Assembly (NCBI RefSeq): GCF_008477545.1
Contig: NZ_VORA01000001.1
Location: 1,736,001-1,800,000, forward strand
Direction of reading: 5' to 3'
Length of the DNA stretch: 64,000 bases
Source of the DNA: Roseibium aestuarii
GTDB taxonomy: Bacteria > Pseudomonadota > Alphaproteobacteria > Rhizobiales > Stappiaceae
This document shows, in pieces, positions 9,010 to 18,471 of this stretch. Made by a program: the position numbers and the translations under genes. Every line of letters begins with the position of its first letter. The first letter of the stretch is position 1. The notes under the pieces were generated by a model that saw only the letters and a program-made list of their open reading frames with translations, was not told the DNA's origin and did no database searches.

Positions 9010-9363
9010 TCAGGCCTTCTGGGCCGCGACGACGATGATCTCGACCTTGTAGTCAGGCGCGGCGAGCCTGGATTCACCCGTGGCACGTGCCGGCGGGTTG
9101 TCCTTGTCGACCCAGCTGTCCCAGACCGAGTTCATCTCGGCGAAGTCGCTGATGTCGGCCAGCCAGATGGTGGCCTGCAGGATGCGCGACTTGTCGGAGC
9201 CGGCGCGAGCCAGCAGATCGTCGATGCTCTTGAGCACGGTGGCGGTCTGCTCGGCCACGCTCTGGCCCGGTTCGCCGACCTGACCGGCGAGATAGACCAG
9301 ACCGTTGTAGGTGACGGCCTCGCTCATGCGCGGGCCCTTGTCGAGACGCACGATGTCGCTCAT
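9010..9363 (-). CDS. RidA family protein
   Basis: 117-residue YjgF/YER057c/UK114-type protein. The family core is visible: NGLVYLAGQVGEPGQSVAEQ near residue 20, then a C-terminal ESRLAAPDYKVEIIVVAA strand with the conserved arginine. RidA proteins hydrolyse reactive imines or enamines made by PLP enzymes. ATG 9363 is preceded by AAAGGAC at good spacing; a longer frame to 9456 has an untypical N-terminus. It is divergent from a LysR regulator. The C-terminal motif differs from classical RidA (no VPG turn after the Arg), so it may belong to another Rid subgroup. Confidence 0.87.
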   Translation of the reverse strand: MSDIVRLDKGPRMSEAVTYNGLVYLAGQVGEPGQSVAEQTATVLKSIDDLLARAGSDKSRILQATIWLADISDFAEMNSVWDSWVDKDNPPARATGESRLAAPDYKVEIIVVAAQKA

Positions 9364-9539
9364 GGACTGTCCTTTCAGGGAAGAAGACGATCCGGAACCG
9401 GATCGCAAGACGAAGACTGCTGCGGGTGGCTGAAGACCGAAAGCCGGATCAGCCACGCCTGCCGCAACTGATACCCGCGCCCGCGCCCGATTGCCAGCGG
9501 GAGATTGCGGGAGGCCGCACGCTGTCGTATCAGAAGCCT

Positions 9540-9560
9540 GTCCGCGCTCTCACAGCGGAC
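9540..9560. promoter_or_regulatory. Interrupted dyad, candidate LysR operator
   Basis: Inverted repeat GTCCGC-N9-GCGGAC in the divergent gap between ridA and the LysR gene. The arm and spacer sizes fit LysR-type sites, but no binding specificity can be read from it. Confidence 0.4.
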
Positions 9561-9621
9561 GCCACCCGACAGGCGCCACACGGCCCCCGCCACTGCACGC
9601 AAGCCCCCGAATGAGGCCCCC

Positions 9622-10512
9622 ATGAGCCCCCGAGGCCGCGAGAAGCTCAGCATCAGCCAGCTCCAGGCTCTGGAGGCGGTGGCCCGCACCGGCAGTTTCA
9701 CGCAGGCCGCCCGTCAGCTCGGCATCGCCCAGCCCTCCGTCTCCAACCACGTTCAGGCCCTGGAGACCCGCTACAAGACCCGGCTCTTCACCAAGACCGG
9801 CTACACGGCCGAGCCGACGCCGGCCCTGCAGCGGCTGCTGCCCCGCATCCGTGCCCTGCTGGCGCTTGCAGCCGATCTGGAGGCGGATCTGAGCCGGCGC
9901 GGGGCGCTGGGGGCCGGCGAGCTGCGCATCGGCTACTCGACCTATCAGCTCGCCATTCCCCTGATCTCCCGTTTCATGACCCGCTATCCGGAGCTGCGGA
10001 TCGAGGCCAGGGCGGCCGCCAGTCAGGACCTCATGGACCTGCTCGAGGAGGGAGACCTGGATCTGGCCTTTGTCACCGCGCGCGAGGCCCCGACCGGCTA
10101 TCACGCGGTGCCCCTGGCCCACACCCGGATCGTCGTGGTGGTGCCCGCATCCCACGAGATGGCGGCCCGGCAGACACTCACCTGGGCCGAACTGGCGGCC
10201 CTGCCGCTCATCCAGCGCGAAACGAGCTCGGGCACGCGACGGATCTTCGAGGCGGCCGCCCGCCTGCAGCGCATCACCCCGAAGACCATCCTGGCGCTCG
10301 GCTCATGGGGCTCGATCGCGACGCTGATCCTGGCCGGAAACGGCTTCGGCATCGCCATGGCAGCGGAGATCGAGGCCGACCCGCGCTTCCGCGGACTGCT
10401 GATCGAGGATCCGAATCTGGCCTTGTCCCATTTTGCCGTCTGCGCGCCGGACATGACCCGGGTTGCCGCCATCAGCGCCTTCCTTTCCAGTCTTGAGGGC
10501 GCGCCGCTCTAG
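9622..10512 (+). CDS. LysR family transcriptional regulator
   Basis: 296 residues. The N-terminal helix-turn-helix spans about 6-65 (LQALEAVARTGSFTQAARQL, then IAQPSVSNHVQALE). The LysR effector-binding domain spans about 90-290 and starts at GELRIGYSTYQLAIPLISRF. ATG 9622 has GAGG 5 bases upstream and begins just before the HTH; the longer frame from 9505 is rejected. It is divergent from ridA and convergent with an M20 peptidase gene. The effector is unknown. Confidence 0.88.
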   Translation: MSPRGREKLSISQLQALEAVARTGSFTQAARQLGIAQPSVSNHVQALETRYKTRLFTKTGYTAEPTPALQRLLPRIRALLALAADLEADLSRRGALGAGELRIGYSTYQLAIPLISRFMTRYPELRIEARAAASQDLMDLLEEGDLDLAFVTAREAPTGYHAVPLAHTRIVVVVPASHEMAARQTLTWAELAALPLIQRETSSGTRRIFEAAARLQRITPKTILALGSWGSIATLILAGNGFGIAMAAEIEADPRFRGLLIEDPNLALSHFAVCAPDMTRVAAISAFLSSLEGAPL

Positions 10513-10518
10513 CGGGAA

Positions 10519-10572
10519 GACACGAAAAATGGGCGCCGCGGTAAACCGCAACGCCCCCCTGTGTCTCGTGTC
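10519..10572. terminator. Nested hairpin between convergent genes
   Basis: GACACGA (10519-10525) can pair with TCGTGTC (10566-10572), enclosing a second GGGCG...CGCCC stem. It lies between the stops of the LysR gene and the M20 gene. There is no clear T-run, so terminator function is a guess from position and structure. Confidence 0.4.
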
Positions 10573-10605
10573 CAGGTCCTTGGCCCTGATGCAGACCTCA
10601 GGCAC

Positions 10606-11742
10606 TCAGGTCAGGCGCAGGAAGAGCCCTGCGGCAAGCTTGGCCCGCTCGGCCAGACTGTCGATCTCGATATGCTCGTTGAGCGTATGAAGACCGGCCC
10701 CGCGCACCCCGATGGAATCGATGGTCGGAATGCCGAGCGCTCCGGTGAAATTGCCATCCGACCCGCCGCCCGCGCTGCCATGGGGCAGATCGAAGCCGAT
10801 TTCGCCGGCGATCGTCCGGGTGATCTCATAGAGCGCCATGGTGCCCGCATCCGGCTCCCACACCGGCCGCGTCACACCGCGGGTGACCTCGAAGACCACG
10901 TCGCCGCTGTCGTCACTGAGCGCCAGCATCGCCTCGACGCCCTTGTCCAGATCCGCCTGCCGCTTGGCCATGGACAGCGCCTCGCCCACGCATTCCGACG
11001 ACACGCAGTTCACCCACTGGCCCGCATGGATCACCCCGACCGAGAAGGTGCAATCCTCGGTGGTCATGGCTTCCACTTCCAGGAGCTTCTTCGCCATCAG
11101 CGCGATGGCCGAGCGGCCATCCTTGAGCGCCCAGCCCGCATGGCTTGGGCGCCCGACCGAGCGCAGGTTGAAGCGGGCAATCGCATAGCGCCCGGTGACG
11201 CAGCCACCGTCCGGCTTGGCGGGTTCGGGCACCAGCACATACTTGTTGCGCCGGGCTTCCATCTCGATCAGGTCTCGGGTCGAGGGCGTGCCCACTTCCT
11301 CGTCCGGAGTGAAGAGCACGGTGACGGGCAGCGGCGTTTCCCAGCCCGCCTTCACGATCTGGCGCAGGGCCTCCAGACAGACGTAGTTGCCGCCCTTCAT
11401 GTCCTGAATGCCTGGCCCATAGGCCTTGTTGCCCTCCACCCGGAAGGGCAGCGTCGCCAGCGTGCCTACCGGATGGACCGTGTCGAGATGGCCCGACAGC
11501 AGGATGCCCGGCTTGCCCCTGTCCTTGTGGGGCAGCCGCGCCCGTAGCGATCCGCCAAAGCCCATGCGGCCGGGAATGCGCTCGATCTCCGCGCCAAGCG
11601 CGGCCAGCTCATAGGCCGCCAGATCCATCATGCGATTGACCGCCGAAGGGTCATAGGTGGGGCTCTCGCAAAGCACCCAGGGCTTCAGCCCGGCCAGAAT
11701 GGCCGCGCTGTCGAAAGGCAGGTCCTGAAAGTTCATGGTCAT
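10606..11742 (-). CDS. M20 family metallopeptidase (glutamate carboxypeptidase-like)
   Basis: 378-residue di-zinc hydrolase. M20 landmarks: LLSGHLDTVHPVG near residue 80 (metal His and catalytic Asp), GPGIQDMKGGN near 108 (bridging Asp), TPDEEVGTPST near 145 (catalytic Glu pair), a dimerisation domain with GRPSHAG near 198, and the last metal His in AGLHTLNEH near 352. The pattern resembles CPG2-type carboxypeptidases that release C-terminal Glu or deacylate amino acids. It is the last gene of the peptide-uptake operon. Starts at 11742, 11736 or GTG 11778 (4-base overlap with the upstream stop) are all possible; I chose the first ATG. Confidence 0.86.
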   Translation of the reverse strand: MTMNFQDLPFDSAAILAGLKPWVLCESPTYDPSAVNRMMDLAAYELAALGAEIERIPGRMGFGGSLRARLPHKDRGKPGILLSGHLDTVHPVGTLATLPFRVEGNKAYGPGIQDMKGGNYVCLEALRQIVKAGWETPLPVTVLFTPDEEVGTPSTRDLIEMEARRNKYVLVPEPAKPDGGCVTGRYAIARFNLRSVGRPSHAGWALKDGRSAIALMAKKLLEVEAMTTEDCTFSVGVIHAGQWVNCVSSECVGEALSMAKRQADLDKGVEAMLALSDDSGDVVFEVTRGVTRPVWEPDAGTMALYEITRTIAGEIGFDLPHGSAGGGSDGNFTGALGIPTIDSIGVRGAGLHTLNEHIEIDSLAERAKLAAGLFLRLT

Positions 11743-11774
11743 GGATCCCGAATGGGTGAGATGGGGGCAGGCCG

Positions 11775-12935
11775 TCACGCTGCCAGGCGGCGTTCGGCGA
11801 TACGGGCGTAGATGCTGGCCCCGACGGGCAAAATGGCGTCATCCAGCACGAAGGCCGGATTGTGCACCGGGATCCCGCCGCTGTGGCCGATGTTGCAATA
11901 GGCGCCGGGCACCGCATTCAGCATGTCGGCGAAGTCCTCCGACCCGGTGACCAGCTCCTTATCGGCGGTGGTCAGCTCTGCTCCTACGATCTCGGCCGCC
12001 GCCTCCAGATACTCCCGCGACAGCTCCGGGTCATTGCGCAGAACGGAGAAGATCGGCCGCAGATCCGGCTTCACCGAAACTCGGTAACTGGTTTCAAACC
12101 CGGCGCAAAGATCCTGGATTCGTTCATGAATCATGTCGCGCACCGCATCATCGAAGAAGCGGATGGTTCCCGAGATCACGGCCCGGTCCGGCACCACGTT
12201 ATAGGCCGAGCCCGAATGCATCATCGTCACCGACACCACCGCCGAATGGACCGGATCGACATTGCGGCTGACGATGCTCTGCAGCGCCTGGACGAGGGAC
12301 GAGCCGATAACGATCGGATCCTTGGAGAGATGGGGGGCTGCCCCGTGGCTGCCCCGGCCGACGATCTCAATGTCGAAGAACGTGGCCCCCGCCATGGCGA
12401 CGCCGGAGCGCACTTCCACCAGATTGGGTCGCGCCAGCGGGTTGTTGTGCATCCCGTAGACCTCATCGCAGGGGAAGCGCTCGAAGAGCCCGTCGGCCAG
12501 CATGGCCCGCGCCCCGCCAAGCCCCTCTTCGGCCGGCTGGAAGATGAACACCACCCGTCCGGCAAAGTCACGGGTTTCCGCCAGATAGCGCGCAGCCCCC
12601 AGCAGCATGGTCGTGTGACCATCGTGGCCGCAGCCGTGGAAGCGGCCGGGATTCTGAGAGCGGTAAGGCAGATTGGTCTGCTCTTCCATGGGCAGGGCAT
12701 CCATGTCCGCCCGCAGGCCGATGGAGCGCCCTTCACCGAGCTTGCCCTGAAGCACGCCGACGACACCGGTCTTGCCGACACCGCGATGAACCTCGATGCC
12801 CCAGCTTTCCAGAAGCTCGGCAACGATCCCGGAGGTGCGGGTCTCCTCGAAGCCGATTTCCGGATGGGCGTGGATGTCTTGCCGCAGGGCCGTCAGCTCA
12901 TGGGCAAACTGCGCGATACGTTCCAGGACTGGCAT
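11775..12935 (-). CDS. M20 family amidohydrolase (hippurate hydrolase / aminoacylase type)
   Basis: 386 residues of the M20D group: LRQDIHAHPEIGFEE at 17-31, GLRADMDALPM near 72, FHGCGHDGHTTMLLGAA near 97 (metal Cys and His), FQPAEEGLGGAR near 130 and MHNNP near 160. Members remove acyl groups from N-acyl amino acids. ATG 12935 has GAGGAA upstream. It lies downstream of the ATPase of an oligopeptide-type importer, so its substrate is probably brought in by that transporter. Confidence 0.88.
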   Translation of the reverse strand: MPVLERIAQFAHELTALRQDIHAHPEIGFEETRTSGIVAELLESWGIEVHRGVGKTGVVGVLQGKLGEGRSIGLRADMDALPMEEQTNLPYRSQNPGRFHGCGHDGHTTMLLGAARYLAETRDFAGRVVFIFQPAEEGLGGARAMLADGLFERFPCDEVYGMHNNPLARPNLVEVRSGVAMAGATFFDIEIVGRGSHGAAPHLSKDPIVIGSSLVQALQSIVSRNVDPVHSAVVSVTMMHSGSAYNVVPDRAVISGTIRFFDDAVRDMIHERIQDLCAGFETSYRVSVKPDLRPIFSVLRNDPELSREYLEAAAEIVGAELTTADKELVTGSEDFADMLNAVPGAYCNIGHSGGIPVHNPAFVLDDAILPVGASIYARIAERRLAA

Positions 12936-13015
12936 GATGAATATTCCTCGAAGGGGGCATTTGCGCCGCCGGAAGCCGGCGGCGCGACAAGGGGGGATTG
13001 AGGGGACGCGAGACG

Positions 13016-14695
13016 CTACTGGGCGGCAAGCGCGCCCAGTTCACGGAAATTGGCAAAGTCCCAGGCGCGGCCGGGCGCGGCCTCGATCAGCGAGCGGGTG
13101 TAGGGATGCTGCGGATCCGCCAGAACCGCACCCGCCTTGCCATGCTCGACCACCCGCCCCTTCTGCATGACGATCACCTCGTCACAGATCTGGGCCGCGA
13201 CGCGCAGGTCGTGGGTGATGAAGAGAATGGCAATGCCGAGCTTCTGCTGCAGCTCGTCGAGCAGGTCCAGCACCTGAGCCTGCACCGACACATCCAGCGC
13301 GGAGACGGCCTCGTCGGCCACAAGCACGTCCGGCTCCATGGCAATGGCCCGCGCAATGGCGATGCGCTGGCGCTGACCACCGGAGAACTGGTGCGGATAG
13401 CGGTCCACCGCATCCTCGGGCAGGCCGACCAGTGCCATCAGCTCCCGCGCCCTCGCCATGGCAGAAGCCTTGTCCTGGCCCAGGTTCAGCGGCCCTTCCA
13501 CGAGCGAGCGCCCGACAGTCCAGCGCGGATTGAGCGAGCGGAATGGATCCTGGAAGACGATCTGAATGTGCTTGCGATGCGGCCGCAGATCCGCCCGCGA
13601 CAGGCGCGCGATCTCCGTGCCCGCCACGCGGACCGATCCCTCGGTCGGATCGATCAGGCGCATGATGCAGCGGGCGACGGTGGACTTGCCCGACCCGCTC
13701 TCGCCGACGATCCCGAGCGTCCGTCCGGCGGGAATGTCGAAGCTGACATCCCGCGCGGCAAGCGTCGTGGAGCGGTTCACGAACCACCCCGACGAGCCAT
13801 AGGTCTTGTTCAGGTCCTCGACCGAAAGCGCCGGCCCGCCCTTGGGCGGTTTCGAGACCCGCTCGGGGCGCGGGGTCAGGCTCGGCACGGCCCGCAGCAG
13901 GCTCTTGGTGTAATCCTCCTGCGGGTTCCTCAAGAGGGTTTCCACGGGCGCGCGCTCCACCAGCTCGCCATGCTTCATCACCTGCACGGTGTCGGCGATC
14001 TCGGCCACGACACCCATGTCATGGGTGATGAAGAGAACCGCCGTGCCGTGCTTTTCTTGAAGCTCGGCAATGAGCGAGAGGATCTGCCGCTGGGTGGTGA
14101 CATCCAGCGCCGTGGTCGGCTCGTCGGCAATCAGCAGCTTCGGTTCCAGGATCAGCGCCATGGCGATCATGATGCGCTGGCGCTGCCCGCCGGAAAGCTG
14201 ATGCGGGAAGGACCGGTAGATCCGCTCCACATCCGGCAGATGGACCTGCTCCATGATGTCGAGCACCCGCGCCTTCTTCTCCTTCTTGGAGAGACGCATG
14301 TGTGTGTCGAGCACCTCCTCGATCTGGGCCCCAACCCGCATCACCGGATTCAGCGCCGTCATCGGCTCCTGGAACACCATGGAGAGGTTGCGGGCCCGCA
14401 TGTCGCGCATCTGACCGGCGCTCAGCGACAGGAGGTTGGTCTCCCCGAGCATGATCCGCCCGTTGCTCACCTCCAGCGCCCCCTTGGGCAGCAGCCCCAT
14501 GGTCGCCAGCGACGTGACCGACTTGCCGGAGCCGCTTTCCCCCACCAGGCAGACGGTTTCCCCTGCCCGGATCTGGAAGGAAATGCGGTCGAGCACCGGC
14601 CGCACCGTGTCGTTGACACCGGAGAGGCGCACGGTCAGGTCCTCGATGGAGAGTACCACCGGTGCGTCGTCGAAACTCTTGGTCTTGAACAGCAT
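13016..14695 (-). CDS. Dipeptide/oligopeptide ABC transporter ATP-binding protein (fused DppD-DppF)
   Basis: 559 residues with two complete ATPase domains in one chain. Domain 1 (about 10-260) has Walker [12 protein letters not shown], signature [15 protein letters not shown] and Walker [13 protein letters not shown]. Domain 2 (about 290-545) has [28 protein letters not shown] and [12 protein letters not shown]. The second Walker B has Ala where many relatives have Pro. Peptide importers usually use two separate ATPases; fused forms (as in GsiA) are known. The start is 4 bases after the stop of the permease. Confidence 0.9.
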   Translation of the reverse strand: MLFKTKSFDDAPVVLSIEDLTVRLSGVNDTVRPVLDRISFQIRAGETVCLVGESGSGKSVTSLATMGLLPKGALEVSNGRIMLGETNLLSLSAGQMRDMRARNLSMVFQEPMTALNPVMRVGAQIEEVLDTHMRLSKKEKKARVLDIMEQVHLPDVERIYRSFPHQLSGGQRQRIMIAMALILEPKLLIADEPTTALDVTTQRQILSLIAELQEKHGTAVLFITHDMGVVAEIADTVQVMKHGELVERAPVETLLRNPQEDYTKSLLRAVPSLTPRPERVSKPPKGGPALSVEDLNKTYGSSGWFVNRSTTLAARDVSFDIPAGRTLGIVGESGSGKSTVARCIMRLIDPTEGSVRVAGTEIARLSRADLRPHRKHIQIVFQDPFRSLNPRWTVGRSLVEGPLNLGQDKASAMARARELMALVGLPEDAVDRYPHQFSGGQRQRIAIARAIAMEPDVLVADEAVSALDVSVQAQVLDLLDELQQKLGIAILFITHDLRVAAQICDEVIVMQKGRVVEHGKAGAVLADPQHPYTRSLIEAAPGRAWDFANFRELGALAAQ

Positions 14696-14699
14696 GGAC

Positions 14700-15587
14700 T
14701 TATCCCTCCCGCTTGCGCAGGCGCGGGTCGAGCAGATCGCGCGCCGTGTCGCCCAGAAGGTTGATGGACAGGATGCAGAGGGAGAGCATCAGGCCGGGCC
14801 AGAAGATGAGCGACGGCTTGATCTGGAAGTAGACCCGCCCCTCGGCCATGATGTTGCCCCAGGTCGGGATCTCGGTGCTGACGCCCGCGCCCAGGAAGGA
14901 CAGGATCGCCTCGGTGAGGATGGCGGAGGCGCAGATATAGGTGCCCTGCACGGTGAGCGGGGCGAGCGTGTTCGGCATCAGATGCTGCCAGAGGATCTTC
15001 GGCATGGAGGATCCCAGCGAAATCGCCGCCTCCACATAAGGCTCCTCGCGAACGGAGAGCACCACCGAGCGCACGAGCCGCACCACGCGCGGGATCTCCG
15101 GCAGGGTGATGGCGGCAATCACCGACCACAGGCTCGGCCCGTTGAGCGCCACCAGCGCGATGGCCAGCAGGATCGAGGGGATGGCCATCAGCGCATCCAT
15201 GAAGCGCATGATGATGGCGTCCGCCAGGCGGAAGAAGCCGGAGACCAGACCGATCGCAAGGCCCAGCGCCACGGATACGACTGCAGCGCCCACCCCGATG
15301 AAGAGCGACACGCGCGCGCCCATCACCACGCGGGAGAAGAGATCGCGCCCGAAGGCGTCCGTGCCCAGCGGGAACATTTCGCTCGGGCCCTTCAGCCGCT
15401 GGGTGGCGTTGATGGTGAGCGGGTCATGGGGAATGTAGAGCGGCGCAAAGATCGCGGCGATCACGATGAGCACAAGCACGAGAGCGGCAATCATCGGGCC
15501 GCCGCCCAGCCGCCGCATCTGCCCGGGAAGGGACAGGAGGCCCAGAACCGGCTGAAGCCGGGAAGCAGGGGTCATGGCATCAGACAT
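14700..15587 (-). CDS. Oligopeptide-type ABC transporter permease (DppC type)
   Basis: 295-residue inner-membrane permease. An OppC N-terminal segment (MIAALVLVLIVIAAIFAPLY near 33) is followed by LGTDAFGRDLFSRVVMGARV near 75, a hallmark of DppC/OppC, and an EAA loop (EAAISLGSSMPKILWQHLMP). Its start codon shares one base with the stop of the upstream DppB-type gene (TGATG), so the two are translationally coupled. Confidence 0.9.
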   Translation of the reverse strand: MSDAMTPASRLQPVLGLLSLPGQMRRLGGGPMIAALVLVLIVIAAIFAPLYIPHDPLTINATQRLKGPSEMFPLGTDAFGRDLFSRVVMGARVSLFIGVGAAVVSVALGLAIGLVSGFFRLADAIIMRFMDALMAIPSILLAIALVALNGPSLWSVIAAITLPEIPRVVRLVRSVVLSVREEPYVEAAISLGSSMPKILWQHLMPNTLAPLTVQGTYICASAILTEAILSFLGAGVSTEIPTWGNIMAEGRVYFQIKPSLIFWPGLMLSLCILSINLLGDTARDLLDPRLRKREG

Positions 15588-16528
15588 CAGTACCGGATCC
15601 TCGGGTCGATAAGGCTGTAGGCGACGTCGATCATCAGGTTGATGAAGACATAGATGGCGCTGGTGAGCAGGATCATGGCCTGGATGACGGGATAGTCCCG
15701 CGCCAGGATCGCATCCACCGTGAGCCGGCCGATGCCGGGAATGTTGAAGACGCTTTCTGTGACCACCACGCCCGAGATCAGCAGGGCAAAGCCGGTGCCG
15801 ATGATCGTCAGGATGGGCACGGCCGCATTGCGCAGGGCATGGCGGAAGAGAACGAGCGTCTCGCCCACGCCCTTGGCCCGGGCGGTGCGGATGAAGTCCT
15901 CGCCGAGCACCTCGAGCATGCTGGCACGGGTCATGCGGGCGATCAGAGCCACATAGATGGTCGCCAGCGTCAGGCAGGGCAGGATCGCCCGCGACAGGAA
16001 CTTGCCGAAGTCATCCCCAGGGGCCGTATAGCCCTGCACGGGCAGCCAGCGCAGCTGGATGGAGAAGACCTGGATGAAGATGTAGCCAATGACGAAGACC
16101 GGCACGGAAAAGCCGAGAACGGAGAAGGTCATCACCGCGTAGTCGGCCCAGGTGCGATGTTTCCAGGCCGCGATCACCCCCATGGGCACGGCAATCAGCA
16201 CCGACAGGCAGATGGTGAGAAGCGCGATGTTGATGGTCGGCCAGATCCGCTGACCGATCAGCTCGGTGACGGGAATGTTGGAGATCAGGGAGATGCCCAG
16301 ATCGCCACGCACCAGATGGCCGATCCAGGTGGCAAACTGTACCAGGATGGGTTCGCTCAAGCCCAGGGACGCGCGGATCTTCTCGAGCTGCGCGGGCGTG
16401 GCCGCGTCTCCGGCAATGATGGCTGCCGGATCGCCGGGTGTGAGCCGCAGCAGGAGGAAGACGAAGATCGCCACGAAGACGATGACCGGCACCACGGCGA
16501 GTAGTCGTTTCAGGATATAGCCAAGCAT
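15587..16528 (-). CDS. Oligopeptide-type ABC transporter permease (DppB type)
   Basis: 313-residue inner-membrane permease with the DppB/OppB N-terminus (MLGYILKRLLAVVPVIVFV, then LLLRLTPGDPA near 27-37), the EAA loop (RTARAKGVGETLVLFRHALR near 215) and the conserved end DVAYSLIDPRIRY. It forms the channel with the following DppC-type permease. A gap of about 200 bases with a stem-loop separates it from the binding-protein gene. Confidence 0.9.
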   Translation of the reverse strand: MLGYILKRLLAVVPVIVFVAIFVFLLLRLTPGDPAAIIAGDAATPAQLEKIRASLGLSEPILVQFATWIGHLVRGDLGISLISNIPVTELIGQRIWPTINIALLTICLSVLIAVPMGVIAAWKHRTWADYAVMTFSVLGFSVPVFVIGYIFIQVFSIQLRWLPVQGYTAPGDDFGKFLSRAILPCLTLATIYVALIARMTRASMLEVLGEDFIRTARAKGVGETLVLFRHALRNAAVPILTIIGTGFALLISGVVVTESVFNIPGIGRLTVDAILARDYPVIQAMILLTSAIYVFINLMIDVAYSLIDPRIRY

Positions 16529-16689
16529 CGGCCGGCTGGCCCCTCTCGTTCGAGTGTCGTTGATGTTCTGGATGGAAACCGGGACAAAGGGCTGCGTCTT
16601 CGCCCCGGCTTCCTGTCGTGTCTCCGCCTAAAGGGGAGAAGACGGAGACAGTGTCCGAAGGTCCGCGCTCTTTCACACGGACCGGAGAC

Positions 16690-16724
16690 GGGCGATCCCC
16701 CGGGCAGTTCCCGGGCGACCGCCC
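16690..16724 (-). other. Intercistronic stem-loop after the binding-protein gene
   Basis: Nested inverted repeats GGGCG...CGCCC enclosing CCCGGG-CAGTT-CCCGGG, just after the stop of the peptide-binding protein and before the permeases. There is no T-run. This position usually holds an element that lets the binding-protein message be more abundant than the rest. Confidence 0.45.
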
Positions 16725-16731
16725 TGCCCCA

Positions 16732-18363
16732 TCAGTCTTCCTTCTTCAGGTTCCAGAACACCGGCACCGGTGAGCCGATCATGTCGACGAGCTTGGTGGT
16801 GCGGGCCTGGGGCGACAGATACTGGCCGAGCGGGATGTAGTTGACCACGTCCAGCGCATGAGCCTGGATCTGCTTGGCAACGGTGGCCTGATCGTCAGCG
16901 GTCTCCGCGGCGATGAAGTCCTTGCGCAGGGCTTCCAGCTTCTCGTCCGTCGGCCAGCCGAACCAGGCATCGTTGCCACGGCCGTTCAGCATCGGGTTGA
17001 TGAGCGGAGTGTTGATTTCCGGCACGCCCCAGTTGGTGAAGAACAGGTTCCAGCCGCCTTCCGCGGGCTTCGCCTGGCTGGCGCGGCGACCGACGAGGGT
17101 CTGCCAGTCCATGGCCTGCATGTCGACGTTGAAGCCGGCTTCGCGCAGGGCCTGAGCCGCGACGATCGGCTGAGCGGAGATGGTCGGCACGTCGGTCGGC
17201 TGCATCAGCACCACCGGCGTTCCGTCATAGCCGCTTTCGGCCAGGGCCTTCTTGGCCCCTTCCAGATCACCACCATTGATCAGGGTCTCGGCGCCGGCCT
17301 CGTCTTCCAGCGGCGTGCCGCAGCCGAAGACCGCACCGCAGACTTTGTAATAGTCCGGGTTGCCGATCAGGGTGCCGAGCACGTCTTCCTGGCTGAGCGC
17401 CATGAGCGCAGCCTTGCGCACCTTCACGTTGTCAAACGGAGGATAGAGGAAGTTCATGCGGCCGATGGTCTGGTAGCCGAGCGGATCGCGGACTTCCGCC
17501 ACCACGTCGTCGCTGCCTTCCAGGATCGGCAGAAGATCCACCGGCACCTGCTCCATGTAGTCGACTTCACCGGAGAGCAGCGCGTTGATGGTGGTCTGGC
17601 TGTCGGGCATGGTGACCCACTTGACCTTGTCCACGTTCACGACCTTGCCGCCGGCCATCCAGCTCGCCGGTTCGGAACGCGGCACATAGTCCTCGTTCTT
17701 CACATAGGTCACGCTCACGCCCGGCTGATATTCCGCCTCGACGAACTTGAACGGGCCGGAGCCGATGAAGGAGGTGATGGACTCGGTTGCAGGCGTCGCG
17801 GCAACCGCTGCCGGCATGATGAAGGGCGGCAGCGCCGACATCTTGGCGATCGTGTCGATCAGCGGCGCGTAGGGTTCCTTGAGCGTCCAGACGAAGACCT
17901 TGTCGTCCTTGGGCTCCAGGCTCTCCGTCACGTCGAAGATGAGCTGGCCGCCGCTGTCCTTTACGCCCCAGCGCTTGAGGGATGCGACCGCATCGGCGGA
18001 GGTGACCGGAGCGCCGTCATGGAACTTCAAACCGTCGCGCAGGGTGAAGGTGTAGGTCTTCTTGTCCTCGGAAATCTCCCAGCTGGCCATCTGCGGCTGC
18101 GGCTTGAAGGTTTCGTCGACCGCCACCAGCACGTCATAGATCATGTAGGCATGGTTGCGCACGATATGGGCGGTGGTAATGACCGGGTCGATGACCCTTA
18201 GGCCCGAGTGCATCACCGCCGTGACGACCTTTTCCTCGGCAAAGGAAGGGGTCGCGAGACCGGTGCCGCTCAGAAGCGCACCCGCGATCAGACCCGCCTG
18301 GAGCGTACGGCCCCCGCGCAGCCATGCTGCCTTCTCCCGAAGGCTGTCCTTGAAACTCAGCAT
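16732..18363 (-). CDS. ABC transporter substrate-binding protein, family 5 (peptide type)
   Basis: 543-residue periplasmic binding protein. A Sec signal (AGLIAGALLSGTGLATPSFA, cleavage near residue 42) is followed by the family-5 pattern: ISEDKKTYTFTLRDGLKFHD near 98 and DAVASLKRW. Family-5 proteins bind di- and oligopeptides and some other solutes. ATG 18363 is preferred because TGGGA lies about 10 bases upstream; an in-frame GTG at 18372 adds three residues. It follows the M81 peptidase gene and precedes the matching permeases. Confidence 0.9.
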   Translation of the reverse strand: MLSFKDSLREKAAWLRGGRTLQAGLIAGALLSGTGLATPSFAEEKVVTAVMHSGLRVIDPVITTAHIVRNHAYMIYDVLVAVDETFKPQPQMASWEISEDKKTYTFTLRDGLKFHDGAPVTSADAVASLKRWGVKDSGGQLIFDVTESLEPKDDKVFVWTLKEPYAPLIDTIAKMSALPPFIMPAAVAATPATESITSFIGSGPFKFVEAEYQPGVSVTYVKNEDYVPRSEPASWMAGGKVVNVDKVKWVTMPDSQTTINALLSGEVDYMEQVPVDLLPILEGSDDVVAEVRDPLGYQTIGRMNFLYPPFDNVKVRKAALMALSQEDVLGTLIGNPDYYKVCGAVFGCGTPLEDEAGAETLINGGDLEGAKKALAESGYDGTPVVLMQPTDVPTISAQPIVAAQALREAGFNVDMQAMDWQTLVGRRASQAKPAEGGWNLFFTNWGVPEINTPLINPMLNGRGNDAWFGWPTDEKLEALRKDFIAAETADDQATVAKQIQAHALDVVNYIPLGQYLSPQARTTKLVDMIGSPVPVFWNLKKED

Positions 18364-18471
18364 CTTCAACACATCCCATCTGGTTAGGTGATTGCTTGCT
18401 TATGGTTTCCCGGCCTGTTTCCGGCCGGTTCAAGGCGGACGGGATCTCGTCGGACCCCGTTCCGCAAGAGG

